From: Candidatus Poribacteria bacterium | GTDB taxonomy: Bacteria > Poribacteria > WGA-4E > WGA-3G | Assembly (NCBI GenBank): GCA_028820845.1 | Contig: JAPPII010000099.1 | Coordinates: 1-39,087 of the forward strand | Reading direction: 5' to 3' | Length of the DNA stretch: 39,087 nucleotides | Notes under the pieces: model-generated | The model's database searches: none | Seen by the model: the letters and a program-made list of their open reading frames with translations, nothing else | What the model was told of the DNA's origin: nothing | Part shown: positions 14,761 to 22,623 of the stretch, piece by piece | How the letters are laid out: every line of letters starts with the position of its first letter | Position numbering within the stretch: position 1 is the stretch's first letter | Program-made: the position numbers and the translations under genes

Positions 14761-16722
14761 ATGGAAAAATTAGACCAACAAGACCAGCGTCGTGGGTCTG
14801 GTGTTACATGGCGTGCTATACTTATTGCCATCTTTTTAATCCCACCCAACGTCTTTTGGGTTATTGAAGTTGAATGTGTCTGGCACTCCGGACACCCAAC
14901 GACCATCTCCCTATTTTGGAATGTCGTCCTTAACATCTTCTTCCTGATTTTGATAAATCTTTTCCTAAAGCGTGTCGCCCCGCGCTCTGCACTAACGCAG
15001 GGGGAGATGATTACGATCTATGCCATGCTCTCTATCGCATCCGGCTTGGCAGGTCACGATACATTAGCCCTAACGATCCCTGCACTCCCGCATGCATTCT
15101 GGTTCGCCACAATCGAGAACGATTGGGCGGACATGTTCCACAGCTACATTCCACAACACCTCGTTGTCGCCGACAGAGAGATTATCCGTGGCTTTTACGA
15201 AGGGAACACACCCTTTTACAACGCCAAAATTGGCGGCGCATGGATCATGCCGACTTTGTGGTGGACCTCGCTTATTATTGCCCTTGGAACCATCATGATC
15301 TGCATAAATGTGCTAATTCGGAAACAGTGGACAGAACACGAAAAATTGGCGTACCCGATCATCCAACTCCCGATGGCAATTACAGAAAGAGGCGGTGCCG
15401 CGCAACTCTTTCGTAGTCGCATTCTATGGTATGGGTTTATCATTGCGGCAGTCATTAATATCTGGCACGGTTTGGCACACTTCTTTCCAATACTCCCGGA
15501 TTTCAGCGTTCGCCATAATGCGCGTAACTGGGGCAGAGTTTTCACCGAAAAACCGTGGAACGCCGTCGGTAATATCCCTGTTCCGCTCTACCCGTTTGTG
15601 ATCGGCTTAGGGTTCCTTTTACCGCTCGACCTCTCCTTCTCTATGTGGTTTTTCTATTTGTTTGAGAAAGCGCAGAGAGTTGTCGGCAGTGCTCTCGCAA
15701 TCCCAGCCCCTTTCCCGTATGGTAGTGAACAATCCATTGGAGGATGGATGGCAATTTTTGTCATCGCTCTCCTTGTAACGCGTAGGCACCTCGTAAATGT
15801 CGTGCGTACAATCTTGGGTATGCCCGGCGGGATTGACGACTCACAAGAGCCTATCCGTTACCGTACCTCACTCCTGCTAATCGTTATTGCAAGCCTTTAT
15901 ATTATCTGGTTCTGCCTGAAGGCAGGCATGACACTTCCAATTATTCTGCCGTTCTTCGCCTTCTTCTTCGCTATTTCGCTTGCCATTACGCGTGTTCGCG
16001 CGGAACTTGGCCCCCCCGCACATGAGATGGCGGGGATGTGTAACGCCCAACAGTTCCTAATTAATATTCTGGGAACGCGCCGCATTGGACCGAACAACTT
16101 GACAGTATTTCCCTACTTCTGGTTCTTTAGTGGACGTGGCTATCGCGAACACATCATGCCACATCAACTTGAAGCCTTCAAAATGGCAGAACGTGCAAAC
16201 ATGAACACAAAACGTCTGGTACTGGCGATGGTTATTGCTGTTGTCTTCGGATCTCTCGCATCATTTTGGGCGACGCTCAGCGAACTCTATCGTCTCGGTG
16301 GCGCAATCACAGGCGCAGGTGGTGGCATCGGACCATCGGTCGGACATATCGGGCAATTCGGTTGGCTTGCCGGTCTATTTGCCTTTCCGCGCGACCCAGA
16401 CATCCCCGCTATGTCCTTTATGGCAGGAGGTATGGGTTTCACCTTCTTCCTCATGGTCATGCGAATGCGTTTCATCTGGTGGCCCCTCCATCCAGCAGGC
16501 TACCCCATCTCCATGACAGGGGGTGTCGGCTATTTTTGGAGTTGCTTGGTTATTAGTAGTTTCCTCAAGTGGATGGCACTCCGATTTGGAGGACCGGGCA
16601 CTTACCGAACGATGGTCTTTTTCTTCTTTGGTGTTATTCTCGGTGAATATTGTGTCGGTGCCTTCTGGAGTGTTCTAAGCGTTATTATTCGTGAACCTAT
16701 CTACGACTTCGCACCGGGCTAA
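14761..16722 (+). CDS. DUF6785/DUF6784-type polytopic membrane protein (OPT-transporter-like)
   Basis: 653 residues with about a dozen hydrophobic membrane segments. Notable conserved pieces shared with the paralogue at 31718-33664 are LSIASGLAGHD, HAFWFATIENDW, LAYPIIQLPM, FTEKPW and ITRVRAELGPPAHEM. From memory these belong to the DUF6785/DUF6784 pair, related to oligopeptide-transporter-like proteins; transport of a peptide or sugar-derived solute is only an inference. A longer frame begins at a TTG at 14707, but the ATG at 14761 gives an N-terminus like the paralogue's (a polar stretch and then VTWRAILIAIFLIPPN against VTFRAILLGLILIPPN). No strong ribosome site is visible. Confidence 0.82.
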   Translation: MEKLDQQDQRRGSGVTWRAILIAIFLIPPNVFWVIEVECVWHSGHPTTISLFWNVVLNIFFLILINLFLKRVAPRSALTQGEMITIYAMLSIASGLAGHDTLALTIPALPHAFWFATIENDWADMFHSYIPQHLVVADREIIRGFYEGNTPFYNAKIGGAWIMPTLWWTSLIIALGTIMICINVLIRKQWTEHEKLAYPIIQLPMAITERGGAAQLFRSRILWYGFIIAAVINIWHGLAHFFPILPDFSVRHNARNWGRVFTEKPWNAVGNIPVPLYPFVIGLGFLLPLDLSFSMWFFYLFEKAQRVVGSALAIPAPFPYGSEQSIGGWMAIFVIALLVTRRHLVNVVRTILGMPGGIDDSQEPIRYRTSLLLIVIASLYIIWFCLKAGMTLPIILPFFAFFFAISLAITRVRAELGPPAHEMAGMCNAQQFLINILGTRRIGPNNLTVFPYFWFFSGRGYREHIMPHQLEAFKMAERANMNTKRLVLAMVIAVVFGSLASFWATLSELYRLGGAITGAGGGIGPSVGHIGQFGWLAGLFAFPRDPDIPAMSFMAGGMGFTFFLMVMRMRFIWWPLHPAGYPISMTGGVGYFWSCLVISSFLKWMALRFGGPGTYRTMVFFFFGVILGEYCVGAFWSVLSVIIREPIYDFAPG

Positions 16723-16774
16723 AAAGTTGCAAAGTGTGCTAAAGTGCCTAAAATTGATGTGTCGCTCGGATAAC

Positions 16775-16816
16775 AACTTGCAAACTTTAGCCTTACTTTT
16801 AAACTTGCAAACTTTA
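16775..16816. repeat. Tandem AACTTGCAAACTTTA repeat, inverted copy of 9525-9540
   Basis: AACTTGCAAACTTTAG at 16775-16790 is the exact reverse complement of 9525-9540, and a second copy, AACTTGCAAACTTTA, follows at 16802-16816. Related AAAGTTTGCAA words occur around 9500. The repeat fills most of the 119-base gap before the PorV-like gene and is probably dispersed in the genome. Confidence 0.65.
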
Positions 16817-16841
16817 CCTTGCCGATAACCACTTAGAATTT

Positions 16842-17900
16842 ATGATAAAATTTCGACTGATTTATTTTTTTATTTTAATAGCAAGCCTCATACCAGCCAC
16901 AATCACTTTTGCAGCGGACGAAGGTGCCCATGCCGCTGAGTTCCTCAGTCACGGTGTTGGTGCCCGTGCACTGGGAATGGGAGGCGCGTTTGTTGCTATC
17001 GCTGACGATGCAACGGCTACTTACTGGAACCCTGCCGGACTTACCAAAGTCAAAAAACATAGCTTCTCCGCTATGTACTCCGATACTTTCAGCACCGGAG
17101 ATGGCAGTTGGCTGAGCAGAGGTCTGGTTACCTACAACTTCCTTAACTACGTCTATCAAATTGAGGACATCGGTAGCGTCGGTCTGAGTTGGATCCGACT
17201 CGGCATTGACGATATACCGCGCACGACCTTTATTGACGTTAACAACAACGGCTTCCTCGGTGATTTTCAGGACAAAAACGGCAACGGTATCAAAGAAGAA
17301 GGGGAACCCTATATCGATAAGCCAGAAATCGCCGAGTATTTCAGTAATACCGATAATGCGCTGCTTATCTCCTATGCACGTCAAGTCCACCATAAGGTAG
17401 CCGTCGGCGGTAATCTTAAACTTCTCAACCAATCGATTTTTGAAAATAGCGGAAACGGCTTTGGCATTGATATCGGTTTGATTGCAGAACCCCACGAGGG
17501 TTTACGCGTCGGTGCAATGTTATTAGACGCAACAGGCACCCAGATACGTTGGGACACTGCAGACACACCGACGTTCACCCGTACGCGTCGATTCCGACTC
17601 GGTACGGCTTACCACTTTACGGTGCCACGTCTTGGTCAGGGGACCATCGGTGCAGACATTGAAACCGACCAAGCTGACCTGGAGGTAGGTGGCGGCGGAG
17701 GCGGACTTGTGCCACGTATCGGTGCGGAATATTGGCTCTTTAATATCGTCGCGCTCCGTGGCGGTTGGAATGGACACGGACTTTCTGCGGGTGCCGGGCT
17801 CCATTTACGGGTAAATGCGATGTCGTTTTTTATCAACTACGCTTTTAATACCCACACTCTCGGCGGTTCACAGCGTATCTCTGTTTCTGGGGAATTCTAA
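16842..17900 (+). CDS. PorV/PorQ-like outer-membrane beta-barrel protein
   Basis: 352 residues. A signal peptide (to about FAADE) precedes the family hallmark GVGARALGMGGAFVAIADDATATYWNPAGL (split here as GVGARALGMGGAFVAIADD, then ATATYWNPAGL), typical of PorV/PorQ and UPF0164 proteins. The remainder is alternating amphipathic strands ending in an aromatic C-terminus (ISVSGEF), as for an outer-membrane barrel. Residues 132-158 hold an Asn/Asp/Gly-rich insertion (DVNNNGFLGDF, DKNGNGIKEEGE) resembling calcium-binding EF-type loops. PorV acts with the type IX secretion system; the next gene encodes a protein with a type-IX-like C-terminal sorting domain, so a functional link is plausible. No ribosome site stands out before the ATG. 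Confidence 0.82.
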   Translation: MIKFRLIYFFILIASLIPATITFAADEGAHAAEFLSHGVGARALGMGGAFVAIADDATATYWNPAGLTKVKKHSFSAMYSDTFSTGDGSWLSRGLVTYNFLNYVYQIEDIGSVGLSWIRLGIDDIPRTTFIDVNNNGFLGDFQDKNGNGIKEEGEPYIDKPEIAEYFSNTDNALLISYARQVHHKVAVGGNLKLLNQSIFENSGNGFGIDIGLIAEPHEGLRVGAMLLDATGTQIRWDTADTPTFTRTRRFRLGTAYHFTVPRLGQGTIGADIETDQADLEVGGGGGGLVPRIGAEYWLFNIVALRGGWNGHGLSAGAGLHLRVNAMSFFINYAFNTHTLGGSQRISVSGEF

Positions 17901-17934
17901 CTTTAACAGGACTTACGCAGCGTGCTCTTTTGTA

Positions 17935-17961
17935 GCATAGGAGACCGTTGGTTTCCTGTGC
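17935..17961. repeat. Hairpin of the GTAGCA...GTT...TGTGC type, copy 1
   Basis: GCATAGGAGACC (17935-17946) pairs with GGTTTCCTGTGC (17950-17961), 12 bp with two G-T pairs, around the loop GTT. It shares the outer GTAGCA/TGTGC and the GTT loop with the hairpin at 18068-18088, while the inner stem differs but stays paired. Confidence 0.65.
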
Positions 17962-18067
17962 ACTGAAAACGTCTCTGTTTTTGAGAGTTTACCCGCTAAC
18001 GGAACGTCATATCGTCAAAATTACGTAAACCCTGTGTAGTATAAATAATCCAAGATTCCACTTTGTA

Positions 18068-18088
18068 GCATAACCTGTTAGGTTGTGC
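18068..18088. repeat. Hairpin of the GTAGCA...GTT...TGTGC type, copy 2
   Basis: GCATAACCT (18068-18076) pairs with AGGTTGTGC (18080-18088), 9 bp with one G-T pair, again around GTT. It lies 34 bases before the WD40-cohesin-dockerin gene. Compensating differences from copy 1 suggest that the folded form is what is kept. Confidence 0.65.
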
Positions 18089-18121
18089 CACTTCCTGCTG
18101 AATAGGAAAAGAGACGACTCG

Positions 18122-19744
18122 ATGAAAAATAGATGCTTTTCGATTTTACTGATTGGGTTTGTGATTTTTGTTTTGCCATCAAATACCTTCGCCCAAGACG
18201 ACCCGCAGTGGCACCTGCCCGAGGGTGCGAAAGCGAGACTCGGTAAAGGAGACATAAATGAGATAACGTATTCGCCGGATGGCACACTTTTGGCAGTAGC
18301 GAGTAGCATCGGTATCTGGATATACGACACACAGACCGGTGAAGAAGTTGCTCTGTTTGTCGGACATACGGGTTGGGTCCGGAGTGTAGCGTATTCGCCC
18401 GATAGCAACACCCTCGCTTCGGGAAGTGCGGACAATACCATCCGTTTGTGGGGTGCCTGGACAGGCACACACCTCCGAATACTATCAGGACATACGGGTT
18501 GGGTCCGGAGTGTAGCATTCAGTCCAGATGGCACTACTATCGCATCGGGAAGTTCGGACAATACCCTCCATTTGTGGAACACACAGACAGGCACACATTT
18601 ACGAACACTATCAGGACATACAAACCGGGTCTATAGCGTAGCGTTTTCCCCGGATGGCACTACTATCGCTTCAGGAAGTTGGGATGGCACGGTGCTGCTG
18701 TGGGAGTTGGTTCCCTCTCCTACATCGAATGCGATACTCAGTCTTTCACCTGCCGCACCACAATCCCCGGCTACCGGACAACAACTGACCCTCTCCCTCA
18801 AAATCGCGGACGCTGAAGACATCGCAGGTTACCAAGCAACAGTACCATTTGACATCTTTGCACTCCGATACATTGAGAGTATGAACGGCGATTACCTACC
18901 TGCAGGTGCGTTCTTTATTCCACCTGTCGTTGAAGGCAACACCGTGACACTTGCAGCCTCCTCACTCGCTGGTGAAAGCGATGGGGACGGCACACTTGCA
19001 ACGATTACGTTTGAAGTCATTGCCGTCAAAGCCTCCACCGTCCGATTAACCGATGTGCTACTGACAGACCGTTCCGCTGGAAGTTCAACGCCGCAGATAG
19101 AAAACGCTGAGATTTCGGCACCTCCACAACTGTCCACGGATGTCAATAAAGACGGTATCGTCAACGTTATTGATCTGACCTTGGTTGCTGCTAACTTCCG
19201 GAAGACTGGCGCAAATGATGCGGATGTCAATAATGATGGGGTTGTCAACGTCATTGACTTGACGCTTGTCGCTGCAGCATTCGGTAATACCGCAGCCGCA
19301 CCGGAAATTTGGAGTCTTCCGCCTGAGGACCCACCGACAAGCACACAAGTGAAGCAGTGGCTAAGTCAGGCACGGCAGATGAACCTGTCGGACACAGACT
19401 TCCAACGGGGTATCCGCGCCTTGGAACAACTTTTGGCAGTGCTGACCCCGAAAGAGACAGTCCTTCTGCCAAATTACCCGAACCCATTCAATCCGGAGAC
19501 CTGGATCCCTTACCATTTAGCAAAGTCGACAGGGGTGACAGTGAACATCTATGCAGCAAACGGGGCAGTCGTTCGCACATTCGCTTTAGGACATCAGGTG
19601 GCGGGTGTGTATCAAAGTAAAAGCCGTGCGGCGTATTGGGACGGTAAAAACGCACTCGGTGAACTTGTCGCAAGCGGCGTATATTTCTATACGCTAACGG
19701 CAGGCGATTTTAAGGCGACTCGGAAGATGTTGATACGGAAGTAA
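18122..19744 (+). CDS. Secreted WD40 - cohesin-like - dockerin - C-terminal sorting domain protein
   Basis: 540 residues. Domains in order: signal peptide (to NTFAQ); four WD40-type repeats at about 40-195 (SVAFSPDGTTIASGSSDNTL pattern); a cohesin-like beta-sandwich at about 204-315 (AILSLSPAAPQSPATGQQL, then DGTLATITFEVIAV); and a dockerin with two calcium loops at about 340-388 (DVNKDGIVNVIDLTLVAANF and DVNNDGVVNVIDLTLVAAAF). A FlgD-like/type-IX-type sorting domain (NYPNPFNPET at 451-460 to GVYFYTLTAGDFKATRKMLI) closes the protein. Carrying cohesin and dockerin on one chain would allow self-assembly or a cellulosome-like surface complex. The ATG at 18122 fits the signal peptide; the longer frame starts at TTG within a hairpin repeat. 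Four WD repeats are too few for a closed propeller. Confidence 0.9.
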   Translation: MKNRCFSILLIGFVIFVLPSNTFAQDDPQWHLPEGAKARLGKGDINEITYSPDGTLLAVASSIGIWIYDTQTGEEVALFVGHTGWVRSVAYSPDSNTLASGSADNTIRLWGAWTGTHLRILSGHTGWVRSVAFSPDGTTIASGSSDNTLHLWNTQTGTHLRTLSGHTNRVYSVAFSPDGTTIASGSWDGTVLLWELVPSPTSNAILSLSPAAPQSPATGQQLTLSLKIADAEDIAGYQATVPFDIFALRYIESMNGDYLPAGAFFIPPVVEGNTVTLAASSLAGESDGDGTLATITFEVIAVKASTVRLTDVLLTDRSAGSSTPQIENAEISAPPQLSTDVNKDGIVNVIDLTLVAANFRKTGANDADVNNDGVVNVIDLTLVAAAFGNTAAAPEIWSLPPEDPPTSTQVKQWLSQARQMNLSDTDFQRGIRALEQLLAVLTPKETVLLPNYPNPFNPETWIPYHLAKSTGVTVNIYAANGAVVRTFALGHQVAGVYQSKSRAAYWDGKNALGELVASGVYFYTLTAGDFKATRKMLIRK

Positions 19745-19808
19745 TTTGACCTGATACAATTGGGGTCCGTTAGGTCGTGGGTACTTTGCTAGAAAATAGA
19801 TGAAAAGA

Positions 19809-19839
19809 TTGGTATATTTTCTGCAGAAAGTGGTATAAT
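19809..19839 (+). promoter_or_regulatory. Promoter and palindromic operator of the toxin-antitoxin operon
   Basis: TATAAT (19834-19839) is preceded by TG (extended -10, TGGTATAAT), with a weaker TTGGTA at 19809-19814, 19 bases upstream. Between them lies the perfect 12-base palindrome TTTCTGCAGAAA (19818-19829). Type II antitoxins usually repress their own promoter, so this is the obvious operator candidate. Confidence 0.6.
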
Positions 19840-19890
19840 ATTCTCAGTTTGGGAACTTAATCCTTTTATCACAAACATAAAGGATAAATA

Positions 19891-20130
19891 ATGGAACATC
19901 AAGTCACACTCAACATTCCGGATGCTGTCTATCAACGCGCTCACCAAATTGCAGAAAGGCAAGGTGTCAAATTAGAAAATGTCCTTGTTGGCATCTTGCG
20001 GGCATATTGGTCTCCTACCAATGATCTTTTGACTGAAACAGAGAAGCTGGTAGCTATTGCACCAAGCATAGAATCAACAGATTGGTGGGATGTTGAGGGC
20101 GATAAGGAGTGGGACGCATGGACACCCTGA
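19891..20130 (+). CDS. Antitoxin of a MazF/PemK-type toxin-antitoxin pair
   Basis: 79 residues. The N-terminus (VTLNIPDAVYQRAHQIAERQG) resembles a ribbon-helix-helix-type strand plus helix, suitable for DNA binding. The C-terminal half is acidic and Trp-rich (STDWWDVEGDKEWDAW), as expected for the segment that wraps and inhibits the toxin. The gene starts 51 bases after the -10 box and overlaps the toxin gene by 13 bases. I recognise it mainly from its position and layout rather than from a named family. Confidence 0.75.
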   Translation: MEHQVTLNIPDAVYQRAHQIAERQGVKLENVLVGILRAYWSPTNDLLTETEKLVAIAPSIESTDWWDVEGDKEWDAWTP

Positions 20131-20453
20131 AATCCGCAGATGTAATTATTGCTGATTTTCCGGGAGTTACAGGCGTTAAAAGACGACCAGCAGTGGTTAT
20201 TTCAACCGTAGATTACCATACCACTGTTGGAGACGTGATTCTTGGAGCCGTAACAACGAATCTAAGGATTGCAACTACCCCCACAGATCACTTGATTGCT
20301 GATTGGGCAGAAGCAGGTCTACGTAGACCCAGTGCCTTTAGGAGTTTCCTTATAACACTCCCACAGAGCAAAATCTTAGCAGTCATTGGGTCCTTATCAT
20401 CCTCAGATTGGCAAGCAGTGAAGGCGTGCATCCGCAAAGCAATATCAGTATGA
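20118..20453 (+). CDS. Type II toxin, MazF/PemK family endoribonuclease
   Basis: 111 residues. The opening KSADVIIADFPGVTGVKRRP followed by AVVISTVDY is the MazF/PemK signature (GDVxxxDFP...G...RPAVV), including the conserved Arg-Pro. Members cut mRNA at short sequences and are neutralised by the partner antitoxin. The ATG at 20118 has AAGGAG (20104-20109) 8 bases upstream inside the antitoxin gene; a GTG at 20109 would be within that ribosome site. Overlap with the antitoxin frame suggests translational coupling, which keeps antitoxin in excess. Confidence 0.85.
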   Translation: MDTLKSADVIIADFPGVTGVKRRPAVVISTVDYHTTVGDVILGAVTTNLRIATTPTDHLIADWAEAGLRRPSAFRSFLITLPQSKILAVIGSLSSSDWQAVKACIRKAISV

Positions 20454-20521
20454 ATGCTTTAGAATTTAGTATCTCCGATTCGAGAGTCCAATTTTCGAGC
20501 ATTCCAACAAGGGTTAGAGAC

Positions 20522-20651
20522 CTAGTGTTCTGTCAACTTTCAAATGATGGGAACCCCAGTTCGTAGTAGTGCGATTTATCGCACGTCAGAAACGGGCAAT
20601 GAATTGCCCTACTACGAACTACCTGTCAGTTTAGATGTGACAGACTACTAG
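20522..20651. mobile_element. 130-bp MITE-like element with terminal inverted repeats and internal cruciform
   Basis: CTAGTGTTCTGTCA (20522-20535) and TGACAGACTACTAG (20638-20651) match as inverted repeats at 12 of 14 positions. Each end carries a TA, as for IS630/Tc1-mariner-type elements. Inside, AGTTCGTAGTAG (20558-20569) pairs with CTACTACGAACT (20609-20620), enclosing GTGCGAT-TT-ATCGCAC (20569-20584) and GGGCAAT-GA-ATTGCCC (20594-20609). The whole would fold as a three-arm structure. It has no coding capacity and sits between the toxin gene and the WD40-protease gene. Confidence 0.75.
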
Positions 20652-20728
20652 TTGATTCCGTACTTTCTTAAGCTGAGCTCATGGCATGTACGATAAACAT
20701 CTTTATATCTCCCAGAACGAATTTTTAC

Positions 20729-22600
20729 ATGCAATTTAAATATTTATGCGCTACTCTAATCTTTTTATTCCGTCTTTTGTACCCAAGTTTTGCGCAGCAG
20801 CAACCCATTGTCCTGAGGCACGGTGGTACTGTCCAATCGGTGGCGTTCTCTCCAGTCGATAATACCCTTGTCGCCAGTGCCGGTGGACATAATACCATCA
20901 AACTGTGGAACTTACACCAGAATACCGTCAAAGCACTCACGGATCATAAAGCCAAAGTCAATTTGGTCGCATTCTCTCCAAATGGCAAATTGCTCGCAAG
21001 TGGGAGTGAGGATAGAACCATTAAAATATGGGATGTCTCACAGTGGGAAAATATTGAGATCCATGAACCTGTTACCGTCTACATGCCTTATCCAATCCAA
21101 ACAGTTGCATTCCATCCGTATGGGCAACTTCTTGCTGCCTCCGGTAGACATGTAAAATTATTAGATATAGTCAATCAGACCGAGAGTGCGCCACTTAGAC
21201 ACAATGAGTGGGTCTGGACACTCGCTTTTTCACCCGATGGAAGGTACCTCGCCACAGACGATGGCATAAAAACCACTGTGAAAATTTGGGACACTCAGCA
21301 GAAACAAATTACCGCTATCTTAGAAGGGCATACTTCAGACATCAACTTTGTTAAGTTTTCTTCCGACGGTCAGACGTTAGCGAGTTCCTCATGGGGTGGA
21401 GAAATCATACTGTGGGATGTTTCAAATTGGGAACGCCTTCGCACGTTTCATACCAATGGAACGGCTGCTATTGATTTCTCTCCCGATAGAAGCATTCTTG
21501 TCAGTGGCGGGTCAGAAGAAGTAAAACTCTGGTCTATTGACAGTGGTGAAAATATAGCCACACTGTCAGGTCACAGAGATTGGGTTAGAGGCGTTGCTTT
21601 TTCCCCGGATAGCAAAACCATCGCCAGTGGTGGTGAAGGGGGTATGGTTCACGTCCAGAACGTTAAGCGTCTTTTAGAATTAAAGGGTCAACGAAACACT
21701 GTCCGCCTCATCTATTTTCTTCCACGTGACCGTTCTCCTCAACCCGACATAGACACCAAATTAGATAAGTTGATTAAAGATGTTCAACAGGTTTACATGA
21801 ATCAGATGGACTACTACGGGTTCGGCAGAAAAACTTTTCAGTTTGAAACCGATGCAACCGGTAAAGCCGTCGTACATCGTATGATAGGTAAGTTCAAGGA
21901 TGAATACTATCACGATAAGTCTAACGCAGTTTGGGACGAAATAGATGAACGCTTCGACACATCACAAAATATCTATCTTGCCGCCTTAGATATCAGCACT
22001 GACCTCCTTGATGGATTTGCGGCTGGTTTTGGGGGGCATAATGTATCTGGTGGAACAGCACTTATTCCAGCCGCTCGAGAATATTTTGGCAGCGACTTAG
22101 GAGTTGCTATAACTGCTCATGAACTCGGGCACGCTTTTGGATTGGTACACGACTATCGCAACAATCTGAAGCCGTGGATAGATTTATACACGACTGACCC
22201 TATGATTACCTCCATTTGTGCCGCCGGGTGGTTGGATGCCCATAGCTATTTCAATACCAACAAGACCTACTTTAATGAACCGACAACCATCGAAATGTTG
22301 TCGCCTGTCGGAGTTTCCTCATCCAACCCCCATCTCCGCTTCAAAATAGCCGACCTTGATAGCCTCCACCAAGCACAATTATTCTCTAAAGTTGAATATG
22401 AAAACACACGTGAATTTAGTATACTTGGCTGTAAACCCTTAGATGGGACGAGCAGCATTGTCGAATTTGTCACGGACCAATTGACACTGACAACCAAGTC
22501 TGTAACGCTTCGGGTTATAGATGCGTATGGAAATTTCACAGAGAAGGCGTTCCCGATCCATACTTCCACTCTGCTGCCTGTGGATGTGAATGTGAAATAG
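20729..22600 (+). CDS. Secreted WD40 propeller fused to a metzincin-type metalloprotease
   Basis: About 623 residues. A signal peptide (QFKYLCATLIFLFRLLYPSFAQ) precedes WD40 repeats over residues about 25-325 (SVAFSPVDNTLVASAGG, LVAFSPNGKLLASGSEDRTI, RGVAFSPDSKTIASGGEGGM), enough for a full propeller. Then comes a protease domain with HELGHAFGLVHD: H464, H468 and H474 as zinc ligands, E465 as base, and D475 after the third His. This is HExxHxxGxxHD as in metzincins; DPMITS about 30 residues later may supply the Met-turn. The C-terminal 100 residues look like a beta-sandwich. An ATG at 20681 would add 16 residues before the signal peptide; neither start has a clear ribosome site. The propeller may bind or position substrate at the cell surface. 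Confidence 0.85.
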   Translation: MQFKYLCATLIFLFRLLYPSFAQQQPIVLRHGGTVQSVAFSPVDNTLVASAGGHNTIKLWNLHQNTVKALTDHKAKVNLVAFSPNGKLLASGSEDRTIKIWDVSQWENIEIHEPVTVYMPYPIQTVAFHPYGQLLAASGRHVKLLDIVNQTESAPLRHNEWVWTLAFSPDGRYLATDDGIKTTVKIWDTQQKQITAILEGHTSDINFVKFSSDGQTLASSSWGGEIILWDVSNWERLRTFHTNGTAAIDFSPDRSILVSGGSEEVKLWSIDSGENIATLSGHRDWVRGVAFSPDSKTIASGGEGGMVHVQNVKRLLELKGQRNTVRLIYFLPRDRSPQPDIDTKLDKLIKDVQQVYMNQMDYYGFGRKTFQFETDATGKAVVHRMIGKFKDEYYHDKSNAVWDEIDERFDTSQNIYLAALDISTDLLDGFAAGFGGHNVSGGTALIPAAREYFGSDLGVAITAHELGHAFGLVHDYRNNLKPWIDLYTTDPMITSICAAGWLDAHSYFNTNKTYFNEPTTIEMLSPVGVSSSNPHLRFKIADLDSLHQAQLFSKVEYENTREFSILGCKPLDGTSSIVEFVTDQLTLTTKSVTLRVIDAYGNFTEKAFPIHTSTLLPVDVNVK

Positions 22601-22623
22601 TTAACATTTAAATTGAGAGACAT

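Noticed and set aside
14562..14867. 101-residue plus-strand frame ahead of the membrane protein
   Set aside because: It runs through hairpin repeats and overlaps the true gene in another frame.
16875..17495. 206-residue minus-strand frame
   Set aside because: It lies wholly within the PorV-like gene; a shadow of its codon pattern.
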